Shown here in pieces: positions 49,217-57,876 of a stretch of 64,000 bases of DNA. The DNA comes from Paractinoplanes maris (lineage in GTDB: Bacteria > Actinomycetota > Actinomycetes > Mycobacteriales > Micromonosporaceae). The position numbers and the translations under genes were made by a program. Under the pieces are notes generated by a model that had not been told where the DNA came from, ran no database searches, and saw only the letters and a program-made list of their open reading frames with translations. The stretch lies in the NCBI RefSeq assembly GCF_023544465.1, contig NZ_JALPVL010000006.1, positions 434,001 to 498,000 on the forward strand, in the 5' to 3' direction. How positions within the stretch are numbered: the first letter of the stretch is position 1; every line of letters begins with the position of its first letter.

Positions 49217-49249
49217 TTGACAGGGGGAATATTGCTTGGCATATTGTTG
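49217..49249 (+). promoter_or_regulatory. yceI promoter with overlapping MarR-type inverted repeat
   Basis: TTGACA (49217-49222) and CATATT (49240-49245) are spaced by 17 bases. Between and over the -10 lies the imperfect inverted repeat aatattgc-ttg-gcatatt (49228-49245), a typical size for a MarR dimer site. The AT-rich stretch stands out from the surrounding GC-rich DNA. Confidence 0.65.
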
Positions 49250-49297
49250 CTCCGTCAGACAAGCATCAACCCCGTGTCCTGGGAAGAAGGAACAGTC

Positions 49298-49876
49298 ATG
49301 ACCGAGTCCATCGCCACCACCCGTCCGTACGAGGGCCTGCAGATCCCCGCCGCCGGCACGTACGACTTGGATGCGGCGCACAAGCGTGTCGGTTTTGTGG
49401 CGAGACACCTCATGGTCAGCAAGGTTCGCGGCCAGTTCGCCGACGCCTCCGCGGTCGTCACGATCGGCGAGGACCCGCTGCAGTCGGCCGTCGAGGCCAC
49501 GATCAACACCGCCAGCATCGAGACCGGCCAGGTCGACCGGGACAACCACCTGCGCAGCGGGGACTTCTTCGAGTCCGAGAAGTACCCGACGATGACCTAC
49601 CGCAGCACCGGCATCAAGAGCCACGCCGGCGGCGAGTTCGTGCTCAACGGCGAGCTCACCATCAAGGACGTGACCAAGCCGGTCGAGCTGCTCGTCGAGT
49701 TCGAGGGCGCCGGCACCAGCCCGTACGGTCAGGCCGTCTTCGGCTTCAGCGCGACCGCCGAGATCGACCGCGAGGCGTGGGGCCTGACCTGGAACATGGC
49801 CCTCGAGAGCGGCGGCGTCATGGTCAGCAAGAAGATCAAGATCGAGATCGAGGGCGAGGCCATCCGCCGCGCCTGA
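49298..49876 (+). CDS. YceI-family lipid-binding protein
   Basis: 192-residue YceI-like lipocalin-fold protein, a family that binds polyisoprenoids or fatty amides. It starts MTESIATTRPYEGLQIPAAG; the domain runs from GTYDLDAAHKRVGFVARHLM to the end, with HLRSGDFFESEKYPTMTYRS and LNGELTIKDVTKPVELLVEF. Unlike the E. coli periplasmic protein it has no signal peptide, so it should be cytoplasmic. GGGAAGAAGG precedes the ATG. Divergent from a MarR regulator, which probably represses it. Confidence 0.92.
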   Translation: MTESIATTRPYEGLQIPAAGTYDLDAAHKRVGFVARHLMVSKVRGQFADASAVVTIGEDPLQSAVEATINTASIETGQVDRDNHLRSGDFFESEKYPTMTYRSTGIKSHAGGEFVLNGELTIKDVTKPVELLVEFEGAGTSPYGQAVFGFSATAEIDREAWGLTWNMALESGGVMVSKKIKIEIEGEAIRRA

Positions 49877-49895
49877 TCGACCACAGTCCACTGTC

Positions 49896-49926
49896 GAACC
49901 GCCGTCCGGAATCCCGGGCGGCGGTT
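49896..49926 (+). terminator. Hairpin terminator after yceI
   Basis: Arms gaaccgccgtccgg (49896-49909) and ccgggcggcggttc (49913-49926) pair over 14 bp with one G-T wobble around a short loop, 20 bases after the yceI stop. Confidence 0.7.
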
Positions 49927-50038
49927 CTGCGTCCGGTGGCGCGACCTCCGTACGGGATGGCAAGGTAGACCGAGCGCAAGCAATCGCTCACAGAGTGGTG
50001 ATCGACGTCCGTCATGTCCTGGCCGCCCGGGAGGGTAA

Positions 50039-51502
50039 GTGGGCAAGGAGCTCGCGACCGTCGTCTTCGCCCCCGAGGATCGGATCACCTACCGCCACAA
50101 GGTGCGCCGATGCCTCGACGTCTTCGCCCAGATGTTCGACCGGGGCGCCTTCTCCAGTTCCGAGGGCATGATCGGGCTCGAGCTCGAGCTCAACCTGATC
50201 GACGGGGATGCCCGGCCCGCGATGCGCAACGCCGAGGTGCTCGCCCGGCTCGCCGATCCGGACTTCCAGACCGAGCTCGGCCAGTTCAACATCGAGCTCA
50301 ACGCACCACCGCGGTCGATCGGCGGCCACGGCCTCGGCGACTACGAGCGTGATCTGCTCGACAGCCTGCGCCGGGCTACCGAGAAGGCCGGCTGCGGCAT
50401 CGTGATGATCGGCATGCTGCCCACGCTGTCACCCGACGACCTGGTGCTCGGCAATCTCAGCGTCAACGAGCGCTACCGGCTGCTCAACGACGAGATGGCC
50501 GGTGCCCGCGGCGAGCAGTTCGACCTCGACATCCGGGGCGTCGAGCAGCTGCGCAGCGCCAGCGACTCGATCGCGCCCGAGGCGGCCTGCACGAGTGTCC
50601 AGTTTCACCTGGAGGTGCCGCCCGACCGTTTCGACCGCTTCTGGAACGCGTCCCAGGCCATCGCCGGAGCCCAGGTGGCGATCGGCGCGAACTCACCCTT
50701 CCTGCACGGCCGGCGGCTGTGGGCCGAGACCCGCATCGCGCTCTTCCAGCAGGCCACCGACATCCGCCCGGACGAGCTCAAAGCCCAGGGTGTGCGCCCG
50801 CGGGTGTGGTTCGGCGAACGCTGGATCACCTCGGTCACCGACCTCTTCGCGGAGAATGTCGACTTCTTCGAGCCCCTGCTCCCGATCCTCGACGACGAGG
50901 ACCCGCACGAGGTGCTGAGGGCGGGCGGGGTGCCCCGGCTGGCCGAGTTGCGCCTGCACAACGGCACGGTCTACCGCTGGAACCGGCCGGTCTACGACGT
51001 GATGGCCGGCCGGCCGCACCTGCGGGTGGAGAATCGCGTGCTGCCGTCCGGGCCGACCGTGATCGACCTGCTGGCCAACGCGGCGTTCTACTTCGGCCTG
51101 GTGCGCGGGCTGGCCGACCAGGAGAACCCCGTCTGGTCGCGGTTGCCGTTCGAGGCCGCCCGCGACAACTTCCACGCCGGCGCGGTGGCCGGCATCGAGG
51201 CGACGGCCTATTGGCCCGGCCGCGGCGAGATCCCGGTGGCTGAGCTGGTGCGTTCGGTTCTGCTTCCGCACGCGTACGAGGGTCTGGACCGCTACGGGGT
51301 CGACCCGGCGATCCGTGATCGACTGCTGGGAATCATCGACGAGCGCTGCCGCCTGGGCCGCAACGGGGCGTGGTGGCAGACCGAGACCGTACGCCAGGCC
51401 GAGCAGCGCGGCCGGTCCCGGAGCGAGGCCCTGCGGGAGATGCTGCTGCGCTACACCGAGCTGCATCACACCAACGAACCTGTGCACACCTGGCCGCTCT
51501 GA
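50039..51502 (+). CDS. Glutamate-cysteine ligase (GCS2) family protein
   Basis: 487 residues of the GCS2-like carboxylate-amine ligase fold. Conserved-looking segments: GLELELNLIDGDARPAMRNA (metal/glutamate site), ELGQFNIELNAPPRSIGGHG, ACTSVQFHLEVPP, GANSPFLHGRRLWAETRIAL and LRLHNGTVYRWNRPVYDV. The family forms gamma-glutamyl amides using ATP. In mycothiol-producing actinobacteria such proteins are not classical glutathione enzymes, and the substrate here is unknown. The GTG start has GGGAGG 5 bases before. It stands alone after yceI. Confidence 0.85.
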   Translation: MGKELATVVFAPEDRITYRHKVRRCLDVFAQMFDRGAFSSSEGMIGLELELNLIDGDARPAMRNAEVLARLADPDFQTELGQFNIELNAPPRSIGGHGLGDYERDLLDSLRRATEKAGCGIVMIGMLPTLSPDDLVLGNLSVNERYRLLNDEMAGARGEQFDLDIRGVEQLRSASDSIAPEAACTSVQFHLEVPPDRFDRFWNASQAIAGAQVAIGANSPFLHGRRLWAETRIALFQQATDIRPDELKAQGVRPRVWFGERWITSVTDLFAENVDFFEPLLPILDDEDPHEVLRAGGVPRLAELRLHNGTVYRWNRPVYDVMAGRPHLRVENRVLPSGPTVIDLLANAAFYFGLVRGLADQENPVWSRLPFEAARDNFHAGAVAGIEATAYWPGRGEIPVAELVRSVLLPHAYEGLDRYGVDPAIRDRLLGIIDERCRLGRNGAWWQTETVRQAEQRGRSRSEALREMLLRYTELHHTNEPVHTWPL

Positions 51503-51556
51503 CGCCGCCGTCCCGCTCGACATGGCCCGCAGCCGCTCGGCCAGTACCGTCGCCCG

Positions 51557-52804
51557 TTATGGTTTCGGGTTGATTTTGGCGATGGTCGGCGCTGTGGGCG
51601 GCGGCGTCACAGTGGACTTCGGCGGCGGCGGCGGTGCTGCTGCGGCCTTCCGGGGTCGTGGACGAGGGCGGGCGGCCGACGCGATCTCGGCGTCGGTGAT
51701 GATCGCCGCTGGGGCGGCCTTGCCGTTGTTGCCGCGCGGTGCGGCGTCGGGCTTCGGCTGAGGGCCGGGCGACGACTCGGGTGCGGCCCGGCCGGGCGCG
51801 GGCTGGTGCGGGATGGCTTGGTCCTCGGCGCGGGGTTTGGCGCTGGGTTCGGCGCGCGGCTTGGCGCGGCCGAAGAAGCTGGTCCTCGGCTTGGCCGGTG
51901 GTGGGGCGGTGGGGGGTGCCGCGGCCGTCCGGGAACGGCGGTTGGCCAGGGTGCGGGCGGTGGTCACGGCCAGGGTGGAGCCGGCCAGGCCGGCCAGGAC
52001 CGCGTACGGGGCGATCAGGTAAGCCGATTCGATGGCACCCAGGCTGCCGGTCAGGCGGGGGGCCAGGGCCAGGAAGGCGATGGCCACCAGCAGCGGGCCG
52101 GCGATGCCGGAGGTGGCGGCCCCCACACCGAGGTCGCCCCGGCGGGCGGCGGGGGCGGCGGCGAGCACGCCGATCAGGAAGGCGGCGGCCAGCGTGAGCA
52201 GGGCGCTCGGCCAGAAGATGGTGCCGTAGCGGCCGCTGGTGGCCACCTCGGCGAACTGCCAGCTGGTCAGGTAGGTGGCCGAGTCGCGGTTGACGGTCAG
52301 CTCGACCACGATGGCGGCGATGGCGAGCGCCCACAGCCAGATCCCGGTGGCCGTCAGGTTGGCTGCGACCGGCCGGGACGACACCGCCCAGAACGCCACG
52401 ACCAGGCCGAACAACAGGCCGGCGGCCGCGTAGCCGCCCGCGACGACCTGTGGCGAGAAGGTGTCCAGCCGTACGGCGGAACGGGCCGGAAGCGCGATCA
52501 GCGCGACCGTCACGAGGGCCCCGACGGCCGCGCAGGCGGCGAGGGCGAAGCGCCAGGCGGCGCTGGTCTGTGGACCCGGACCACCGCGGTATCGGCTGCC
52601 GAGCACGGCTCCGAAGACCGTGGCGCTCGCCGTGATCCAGAACGCCCAGCCCAGGCTGCCCAGCCAGGCGCTGTCGTCCGGGGTCGGCGTCACCGGCCAC
52701 ACCACGACGCCCAGACCGTAGCCCAGGCCCAATTGGGCGGCGCCCATCCCCGCGGCGGCGCCCGCCGCGGTGGCTATCCGCGCCGTCCAGCCCTTGTCCG
52801 CCAT
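51557..52804 (-). CDS. Multi-pass membrane protein with Pro/Ala/Lys-rich tail
   Basis: 415 residues. About eight hydrophobic segments lie between residues 8 and 285, for example IATAAGAAAGMGAAQLGLGY, SLGWAFWITASATVFGAVLG, FALAACAAVGALVTVALIAL and WLWALAIAAIVVEL. The final 130 residues are a disordered Pro/Ala/Arg/Lys tail. No family is recognised. The ATG at 52804 (MADKGWTARI) is chosen by the hydrophobic start that follows; the frame continues upstream through the neighbouring gene. It diverges from the PASTA gene across 166 bases, a pairing that recurs in actinomycetes as far as I recall. Confidence 0.75.
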   Translation of the reverse strand: MADKGWTARIATAAGAAAGMGAAQLGLGYGLGVVVWPVTPTPDDSAWLGSLGWAFWITASATVFGAVLGSRYRGGPGPQTSAAWRFALAACAAVGALVTVALIALPARSAVRLDTFSPQVVAGGYAAAGLLFGLVVAFWAVSSRPVAANLTATGIWLWALAIAAIVVELTVNRDSATYLTSWQFAEVATSGRYGTIFWPSALLTLAAAFLIGVLAAAPAARRGDLGVGAATSGIAGPLLVAIAFLALAPRLTGSLGAIESAYLIAPYAVLAGLAGSTLAVTTARTLANRRSRTAAAPPTAPPPAKPRTSFFGRAKPRAEPSAKPRAEDQAIPHQPAPGRAAPESSPGPQPKPDAAPRGNNGKAAPAAIITDAEIASAARPRPRPRKAAAAPPPPPKSTVTPPPTAPTIAKINPKP

Positions 52805-52970
52805 GCGCCGCACTGTAGCGGCACCCGCCGATGCCTGCGAATCGGTGCCGCGCTGCTCGTGGATCTCTGTCACCCGTAGCCACCTGGTGTGTTTGTCCTG
52901 CGGAGGCCAGACACGTCCCGCAAGATTCGATACGTTGACCAATGCTGGTGAACGAGCCCGAGGAGTGGCG

Positions 52971-53990
52971 ATGTCCGACGAGAGCGACGAGACGCGACGT
53001 TTCTCGCCCGGCGACGACCCCTCGGAGCAAGCCGCCCCAAAGCACCCTGACCCAAAGCACCCGGACCCGGAGCACCCTGACCCAAAGCACCCGGACTCGG
53101 AGCCCTCTGGCACGGAGGCCCCTCGGCCTGACGGATCGGAACAGCCCCTGGATTCCACCCAGGTGGACGGCGCGCCGATCGACTCGACCGTCGGCCGGGC
53201 CACCGTGCCGGCGCCCGACGACGAGGACACCCTGCCCGGCCGGGGACCCCAGGACGACGACACCCTCGATGACGTACGCCACGTGCCGACGATCCGGGAC
53301 GAGCCGACGGTGGTCACCGACCGGCCCGGTTCGACCGCGGTCATGCCGCCGGTGGGCGACGACGACTGGGCGCCGAGCCGGGCCAACCCCGCGTGGTCGG
53401 GGCGGGCCGAGGTACGCGCACCGCAGCCGGGGCGGGGGTATCCCGAGGTCGACTGGGCGGCGTCGTCCCCACCCCAGCAGCGCGACCGCTGGTGGATGCC
53501 GATTGTCGTCGGCATCATCGCGTTGGTCCTGCTCGCCGTGCTGGGCTGGGCGGTCTATCTGCTGGTGAACGATTCGGACGGCGATCAGGCACCGGCTCCG
53601 CCGGCCGCGAGCAGCGTGGTGGCCCCCGCCGAGACCACCGCCACGACACAGACGACGTCACCCAGCGCGACGCCGACCACCACCGCGCCGTCGCCGTCGC
53701 CCTCGCCGACCCCGACCACGTCCGAGCCGACCGGTGGCGAGCTCACCATCCCGGCGCTGCGCGGGCTGGCGTTGCCCGAGGCGCAGGCGGCGCTGCGGTC
53801 GACCGGCCTGAACTACCGGCTCATCTATCGCCAGGCGCCCGACGTGCCGGCCGGCACGGTGATCGACAGTGATCCGGTGGAGGGGCAGGAAGTGCCACCG
53901 GACACGACGGTCACTCTGGTGGTCGCGGCCGAGGCCACGGGCACACCGACGACCGAGCCCACGGAGGATCCGGGCGCGGGTCAGAACTAG
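52971..53990 (+). CDS. Single-pass membrane protein with one PASTA domain
   Basis: 339 residues. An acidic cytoplasmic part (1-170) begins MSDESDETRRFSPGDD and includes the repeat KHPDPKHPDPEHPD; one membrane helix (about 177-200, WWMPIVVGIIALVLLAVLGW) follows; then a Ser/Thr/Pro linker and a single PASTA domain (about 258-320, LTIPALRGLALPEAQAALRS to PPDTTVTLVVA). PASTA domains bind peptidoglycan or beta-lactams, usually on Ser/Thr kinases or PBPs; here no kinase is attached. The ATG has GAGGAGTGGCG directly before it. Its end overlaps the next minus-strand gene by 4 bases. Confidence 0.85.
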   Translation: MSDESDETRRFSPGDDPSEQAAPKHPDPKHPDPEHPDPKHPDSEPSGTEAPRPDGSEQPLDSTQVDGAPIDSTVGRATVPAPDDEDTLPGRGPQDDDTLDDVRHVPTIRDEPTVVTDRPGSTAVMPPVGDDDWAPSRANPAWSGRAEVRAPQPGRGYPEVDWAASSPPQQRDRWWMPIVVGIIALVLLAVLGWAVYLLVNDSDGDQAPAPPAASSVVAPAETTATTQTTSPSATPTTTAPSPSPSPTPTTSEPTGGELTIPALRGLALPEAQAALRSTGLNYRLIYRQAPDVPAGTVIDSDPVEGQEVPPDTTVTLVVAAEATGTPTTEPTEDPGAGQN

Positions 53991-54286
53991 CGGTTGGTGC
54001 GGACCGTCCGAGCCTGCACGGTGCCGCTGACCAGGCCGGGCTGACGGCCGTTACGGGCGCGGGGGTCGGGCGCCTTGCCGACGGCGCGGAGGCCGCTGAC
54101 CTGTACGAAGATCGATCGCCGCTCCACCGCGTCGCCCGCTGCGTTCAGCTCGTATCCGTCCAGCCAGATCCAACCCTCGTAGGTCGGCCAGTCGTGGACC
54201 CGGATGACACGGAACAGCATCGGCGCTGCGAATTGGACGCTCGCCGCCTTCGTCACGTGGAGAACATCACCGGACCGAGGAAGCAC
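53987..54286 (-). CDS. Hypothetical protein, 99 aa
   Basis: A small soluble protein; the core reads MLFRVIRVHDWPTYEGWIWL, then DGYELNAAGDAVERRSIFVQ. I have seen similar conserved hypothetical proteins in Micromonosporaceae, but no function is known to me. The GTG at 54286 is chosen because GGAGAG lies 6 bases upstream and the frame before it is poor. Convergent with the PASTA gene. Confidence 0.75.
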   Translation of the reverse strand: MLPRSGDVLHVTKAASVQFAAPMLFRVIRVHDWPTYEGWIWLDGYELNAAGDAVERRSIFVQVSGLRAVGKAPDPRARNGRQPGLVSGTVQARTVRTNR

Positions 54287-54677
54287 GTCATCTCTCCTGC
54301 CCTGAAACTTCGTCGCGGGACGAACCTTGACACGAAAGCACCAAGTGTGCCCGGCAAAAACTGCAGTGCAAGCCCTGGATGATGCCAATCACCAAAAGCG
54401 TTGCACAACGTCACCATCACCGATCCCGGGACCGCCCGTAAGTGGATCAATCCACCCTGGACGGTTTATGAGATCAGCAACCGGTGAACAGTGGCGAATC
54501 GGTGTGTCTAGCGGGCCCCGGCCACGTCGCCCGTTAGGGCGCAGTGACGTCGGCCATACCGAAAAGATTGCACCACGAGTGCGGTCGATGCAAGTTGCAT
54601 GTCAGCCCTTCGTGATTACCGATCGGTAGGCGACGGTCAACTTGAATCGTTAAATGATCGACAGGAGACTGGTTGTT
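54287..54677. other. Intergenic region before the XRE/DUF397 module
   Basis: About 390 bases between the divergent 99-aa gene and the XRE gene, noticeably less GC-rich than the surroundings. It probably holds both promoters. No gene or strong hairpin is seen. The ATG at 54654 is in frame with the XRE gene but lacks a ribosome-binding site. Confidence 0.5.
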
Positions 54678-55559
54678 GTGAATCAACATCGCAGTCCCAC
54701 CATTCGCCGCCGCCGGCTGGGGGTCGAGCTGCGCCGGCATCGGGAGGCGGCCCGCGTCACGATCGACGTCGTGGCGGAGCGACTCGGTTGTTCCACGTCC
54801 AAAGTGTCCCGAATCGAAACGGGACATACGAGTGCCACGCCGAATGACGTTCTGGCCATGATGGACATTTACGGCGTAACCGACGAGATCAAGTCGGAAC
54901 TTGTCCAAATTGCCCGAGAAGCACGGCAAAAGGGATGGTGGCACCCATTTTCCACGGTTCTGACCGGTGCGTATGTCGGACTGGAGGCGGCCGCGCGGGT
55001 CGTCCGCACGTATGAATCGCAGGTCATTCCGGGACTGCTGCAGAGCGAAGAGTATGCAATTGCGATGATTCGGGCCGCCCGACTGGGGGACAGTGACCAG
55101 GACATCGAACGGCGCGTGCGCGTCCGGATGGAACGACAGTCGTTATTGATTCAGGACGATCCGATCGATCTTTGGGTGGTGCTCGATGAGGCGGTGGTGA
55201 GCCGGCCGGTCGGCGGCGACAAGGTCATGCGTGATCAATTAGCCAGATTGATCACGACGGCCCGGTTGCCGAACGTCACGGTGCAGATCTTGCCCTTCGC
55301 GGCGGGCGCGCATGCTGGGATGGACGGCACGTTCGCCATTCTCGAGTTCGAGGAGGAGGGCGACGCCGACGTGGTGTTCACCGAGAACGCGACCGGTGGC
55401 CTGTTTCTGGAGAAGGCCGAGGAGCTCAGCAAGTACACCTCCATCTTCGAGACCATCAGGACGTCGGCCCTCCCACCGGGAGAGTCCATCGAGATGATTC
55501 AAATGCTGGCAGAGGAGCCATTGTGGAAATCGAAGCGAAGGGTCTCCGGGTCGATCTGA
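54678..55559 (+). CDS. XRE-family regulator with DUF5753 domain
   Basis: 293 residues. N-terminal helix-turn-helix (about 10-66: RLGVELRRHREAARVTIDVV, then LGCSTSKVSRIETGHTSATP) and the C-terminal DUF5753 region (about 95-280, with YESQVIPGLLQSEEYAIAMI and VTVQILPFAAGAHAGMDGTF). This is the WhiJ-like regulator type that is multiplied in morphologically complex actinomycetes and paired with small DUF397 proteins. The GTG at 54678 has AGGAGA 9 bases before. It overlaps the following DUF397 gene by 37 bases. Confidence 0.93.
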   Translation: MNQHRSPTIRRRRLGVELRRHREAARVTIDVVAERLGCSTSKVSRIETGHTSATPNDVLAMMDIYGVTDEIKSELVQIAREARQKGWWHPFSTVLTGAYVGLEAAARVVRTYESQVIPGLLQSEEYAIAMIRAARLGDSDQDIERRVRVRMERQSLLIQDDPIDLWVVLDEAVVSRPVGGDKVMRDQLARLITTARLPNVTVQILPFAAGAHAGMDGTFAILEFEEEGDADVVFTENATGGLFLEKAEELSKYTSIFETIRTSALPPGESIEMIQMLAEEPLWKSKRRVSGSI

Positions 55560-55747
55560 GCCGGGCGCAGTGGTTCAAGAGCACCCGCAGCGGACCGAAC
55601 TCCGACAACTGCGTCGAGGTGGCGTTCGTGGACGAGGCGATCGCGGTGCGCGACTCCAAGAACCCACAGGGAGCGGCGTTGATCTTCACCGCCGCCGAGT
55701 GGGACGCGTTCGTCGGCGGGGCCAAGGACGGCGAGTTCGACCTCTGA
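55523..55747 (+). CDS. DUF397 domain small protein
   Basis: 74 residues: QWFKSTRSGPNSDNCVEVAF and VRDSKNPQGAALIFTAAEWD are the DUF397 pattern (WRKSS-S.....CVEVA...V.VRDSK.P.G..L.F....W..F). Start GTG 55523 with GAGGAG 6 bases before, inside the end of the XRE gene, so expression is coupled. In Streptomyces such proteins act with the adjacent XRE regulator in developmental control; direct binding is likely but not shown here. Confidence 0.93.
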   Translation: MEIEAKGLRVDLSRAQWFKSTRSGPNSDNCVEVAFVDEAIAVRDSKNPQGAALIFTAAEWDAFVGGAKDGEFDL

Positions 55748-55904
55748 ACCCGTCTGGCCCCGCCACGGTGCGGCCGGCCCTCCCGTCCGGCGCGGGGGAG
55801 CCGGCCGTAGTCATTTCCAGGCTCGCCTCGTTGAACGCCAAAAGCGCGGACCGGACCGCGCACACCGGCGGGGTCAATTACCCGAACGAGGGCAAGGCAG
55901 ACAG

Positions 55905-56351
55905 ATGACGATTGGTTCGGAAAACCTCAGCAGCTCGACGACGGCGCAGGACCGGTTCAGCGGCGGGGTCAGCGCCTACCGGCAGAATCGGCGCGAAGCC
56001 GCGCTGGGCGACACCACGGACGGCGAACTGTTGTCTCGCGGCAGCTCCTCGGGCCTGCCCACCCGCTCGCCGGGCCGGTCCCACAGCATCGAGTCGTCCA
56101 GCCCGCTCGACCGTTCGGCCGGCCTGCCGTCGCTCGACCTGCCCGGGCTGACCGAGCCGGTCTTCCCGTCCAGTGGCTGGCCCGACGCGGGCTCGTCGCA
56201 GTCGATGGCCGACCACCCGCTGCTGCGCGGCCTGCTCCTGGAGTTGCCCGCCCGCGGCACCCTGCCCCCCTCGGACTGGCTGGACCGGTGGTTCGAGGCG
56301 GCGCGCTCGATCCTCGAGCTGCTCTATGTGCAGGAAGCCAAGAAGGGCTGA
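55905..56351 (+). CDS. Hypothetical protein, 148 aa
   Basis: Not recognised. The first 90 residues are Ser/Gly/Asp-rich and probably disordered (SSSTTAQDRFSGGVSAYRQN at the start); the last 50 form an amphipathic helical part (SDWLDRWFEAARSILELLYV). No signal or membrane segment. The ATG at 55905 follows GGCAAGGCAGACAG. It lies just downstream of the XRE/DUF397 pair in the same direction. Confidence 0.55.
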   Translation: MTIGSENLSSSTTAQDRFSGGVSAYRQNRREAALGDTTDGELLSRGSSSGLPTRSPGRSHSIESSSPLDRSAGLPSLDLPGLTEPVFPSSGWPDAGSSQSMADHPLLRGLLLELPARGTLPPSDWLDRWFEAARSILELLYVQEAKKG

Positions 56352-56358
56352 GCCCGGC

Positions 56359-56955
56359 TCATCGGGAGTCGACCGGGGCCCGCCGCCGGCTGCGGCCGAT
56401 CGGGGCCAGGACCTGCACGCTGAGCCGGCTGTGCCGCAGGCCGGCGCGGATGCCGATGGCGAGCACGGCGACCCCGACCACGGTGATCGCGATGCCGGCC
56501 AGGTCAGCACCGGGAACGGTGACCAGGCCGCCCGCGATCGGCAGGCTGAGCAACGTCGCCAGACCGGTGACCTGCAGCGGCACCAGGATCAGCGGATGGG
56601 CGGCGGCCGCGCGCAGAGCGGGCGGCACCGGAGTCTGCGGCGCGGCGGCGAAGGCTCCCGCGCCCCGGCGCACCTGGGTCACCCGGCGCAGCGTGGCGAC
56701 GAGCACGAACAACGCGGGAACGGCGGGCGCGAGAGCCGCCGCCGGAGCCGCCGAGTCGCCCGGCAGGAGACCGGTCACCAGCGGGATGGCGACGAACACG
56801 CCCGCACCCCCGGCAACCACCGCGGTGAGCAGGCCGGCCCGGCGGCGCAGGTCGAGCGCGGACCGGGCCGAGGGCAGCGCGTCGGCCAGGAGCCCGGCGG
56901 TGAGCCAGACGGCGACGAGGGCGCCGGCGAGAATGAGGTCCGCGACGATGTTCAC
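56359..56955 (-). CDS. Membrane protein, 198 aa
   Basis: Five hydrophobic segments: about 3-24 (VADLILAGALVAVWLTAGLL), 42-62 ([20 protein letters not shown]), 70-88 ([17 protein letters not shown]), 118-140 (LILVPLQVTGLATLLSLPIA) and 148-168 (ADLAGIAITVVGVAVLAIGI). The tail is basic (GRSRRRAPVDSR). No family is recognised. It lies convergent to the 148-aa gene with a 7-base gap. Confidence 0.65.
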   Translation of the reverse strand: MNIVADLILAGALVAVWLTAGLLADALPSARSALDLRRRAGLLTAVVAGGAGVFVAIPLVTGLLPGDSAAPAAALAPAVPALFVLVATLRRVTQVRRGAGAFAAAPQTPVPPALRAAAAHPLILVPLQVTGLATLLSLPIAGGLVTVPGADLAGIAITVVGVAVLAIGIRAGLRHSRLSVQVLAPIGRSRRRAPVDSR

Positions 56956-57051
56956 AATCGACAGCGTTCACCCGATCGGGAAACCAGGAAACCGGGTTAT
57001 CACCCCACCGGCCCCGTAGGGGAGGTGTCGTTGCCTACCCTGAGACGCTGG

Positions 57052-57876
57052 TTATACCGCGAAGGTCGTCACCGGCTCGGTGGTCGCCGGGGGCGGGGTG
57101 GCCTTCCACAGCCCGGTGCGCTGAGCGGCCAGGCGGGCCAGATAGGCCGGGTTGAGCAGCACATACCGCTTCCACAGCCGTTTCGGCTCGAGGCCCAGGC
57201 GCCACAGCCACTCCAGCGCGTACTTCTGCATCCACGCGGGCGGGTTCTTCAGCAGACCGGCGTGATAGTCGAACGCGGCGCCCACGGCGAGCAGCGGCAT
57301 GTCAAGAAGCGGACGCATCGCGTACGTGAAGATCTCCTGCCGCGGGCAGCCGAGCCCGACCAGGACGATGCGCGCGCCGGACGCCTTGATCCGCTCGGCG
57401 ATCTCCTCGGCCTCACCCGGGTGGGAGGTGCGGAACTTGGAGGCCTCGACCCCGGCGATCTTGAGGGCGGGGAACATCGCTTCCAGCGCCGGCACCAACC
57501 GGTCGAGGGTGGGCTGCGTGGAGCCGTACAGATAAAGAGGTAGACCCTCGGCGGCTGCCTGCTCGACGACCTTGAGCGTCAGCGTCGGCCCGTAGACCCG
57601 GTCGGCCAGGCCCGCGTGGTGCACGGTGTTCAACGCCCAGCGCACGGGCTGCCCGTCCGGCGTCACCAGGTCGAAGGAGTTGAGCCGGCGGTTGTGCGCC
57701 TTGTCCTGCACGCCGGTCATCACCCCGTGCACCGCCAGCGCTGTCACCGCGTAGGGCCGCCGCTCCCGGGCCGCCTCGAGGATCCGCGCCGTGGCGTCGG
57801 CGTAGTCGGTGACATCAACCAACACCCCCAGCACGCTGCGCTTGCCCGTCTGGGTCGCGGCCTGTTCGGCAGTCAC
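57052..57876 (-). CDS. WecB/TagA/CpsF-family glycosyltransferase
   Basis: 274 residues of the GT26 family, which adds N-acetylmannosamine-type sugars to lipid-linked acceptors in teichoic acid or exopolysaccharide synthesis. Family features: VDVTDYADATARILEAAR near the start, FDLVTPDGQPVRWALN, RVYGPTL, LPLYLYGSTQPTLDRLVPAL, GARIVLVGLGCPRQEIF, AVGAAFDYHAGLLKNPPAWM and LEWLWRLGLEPKRLWKRYVL. The GTG at 57876 has AGGAG 7 bases before. It stands alone, without other polysaccharide genes in view. Confidence 0.92.
   Translation of the reverse strand: MTAEQAATQTGKRSVLGVLVDVTDYADATARILEAARERRPYAVTALAVHGVMTGVQDKAHNRRLNSFDLVTPDGQPVRWALNTVHHAGLADRVYGPTLTLKVVEQAAAEGLPLYLYGSTQPTLDRLVPALEAMFPALKIAGVEASKFRTSHPGEAEEIAERIKASGARIVLVGLGCPRQEIFTYAMRPLLDMPLLAVGAAFDYHAGLLKNPPAWMQKYALEWLWRLGLEPKRLWKRYVLLNPAYLARLAAQRTGLWKATPPPATTEPVTTFAV

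Noticed and set aside
49226-49248. GGAAT...GTT resembling a SigR-type oxidative-stress promoter before yceI
   Set aside because: The spacer is 15 bases rather than about 18, and a better sigma-70-type pair overlaps it.
54654-54677. ATG 8 codons upstream of the XRE gene start
   Set aside because: No ribosome-binding site before it, while AGGAGA is well placed for the GTG at 54678.
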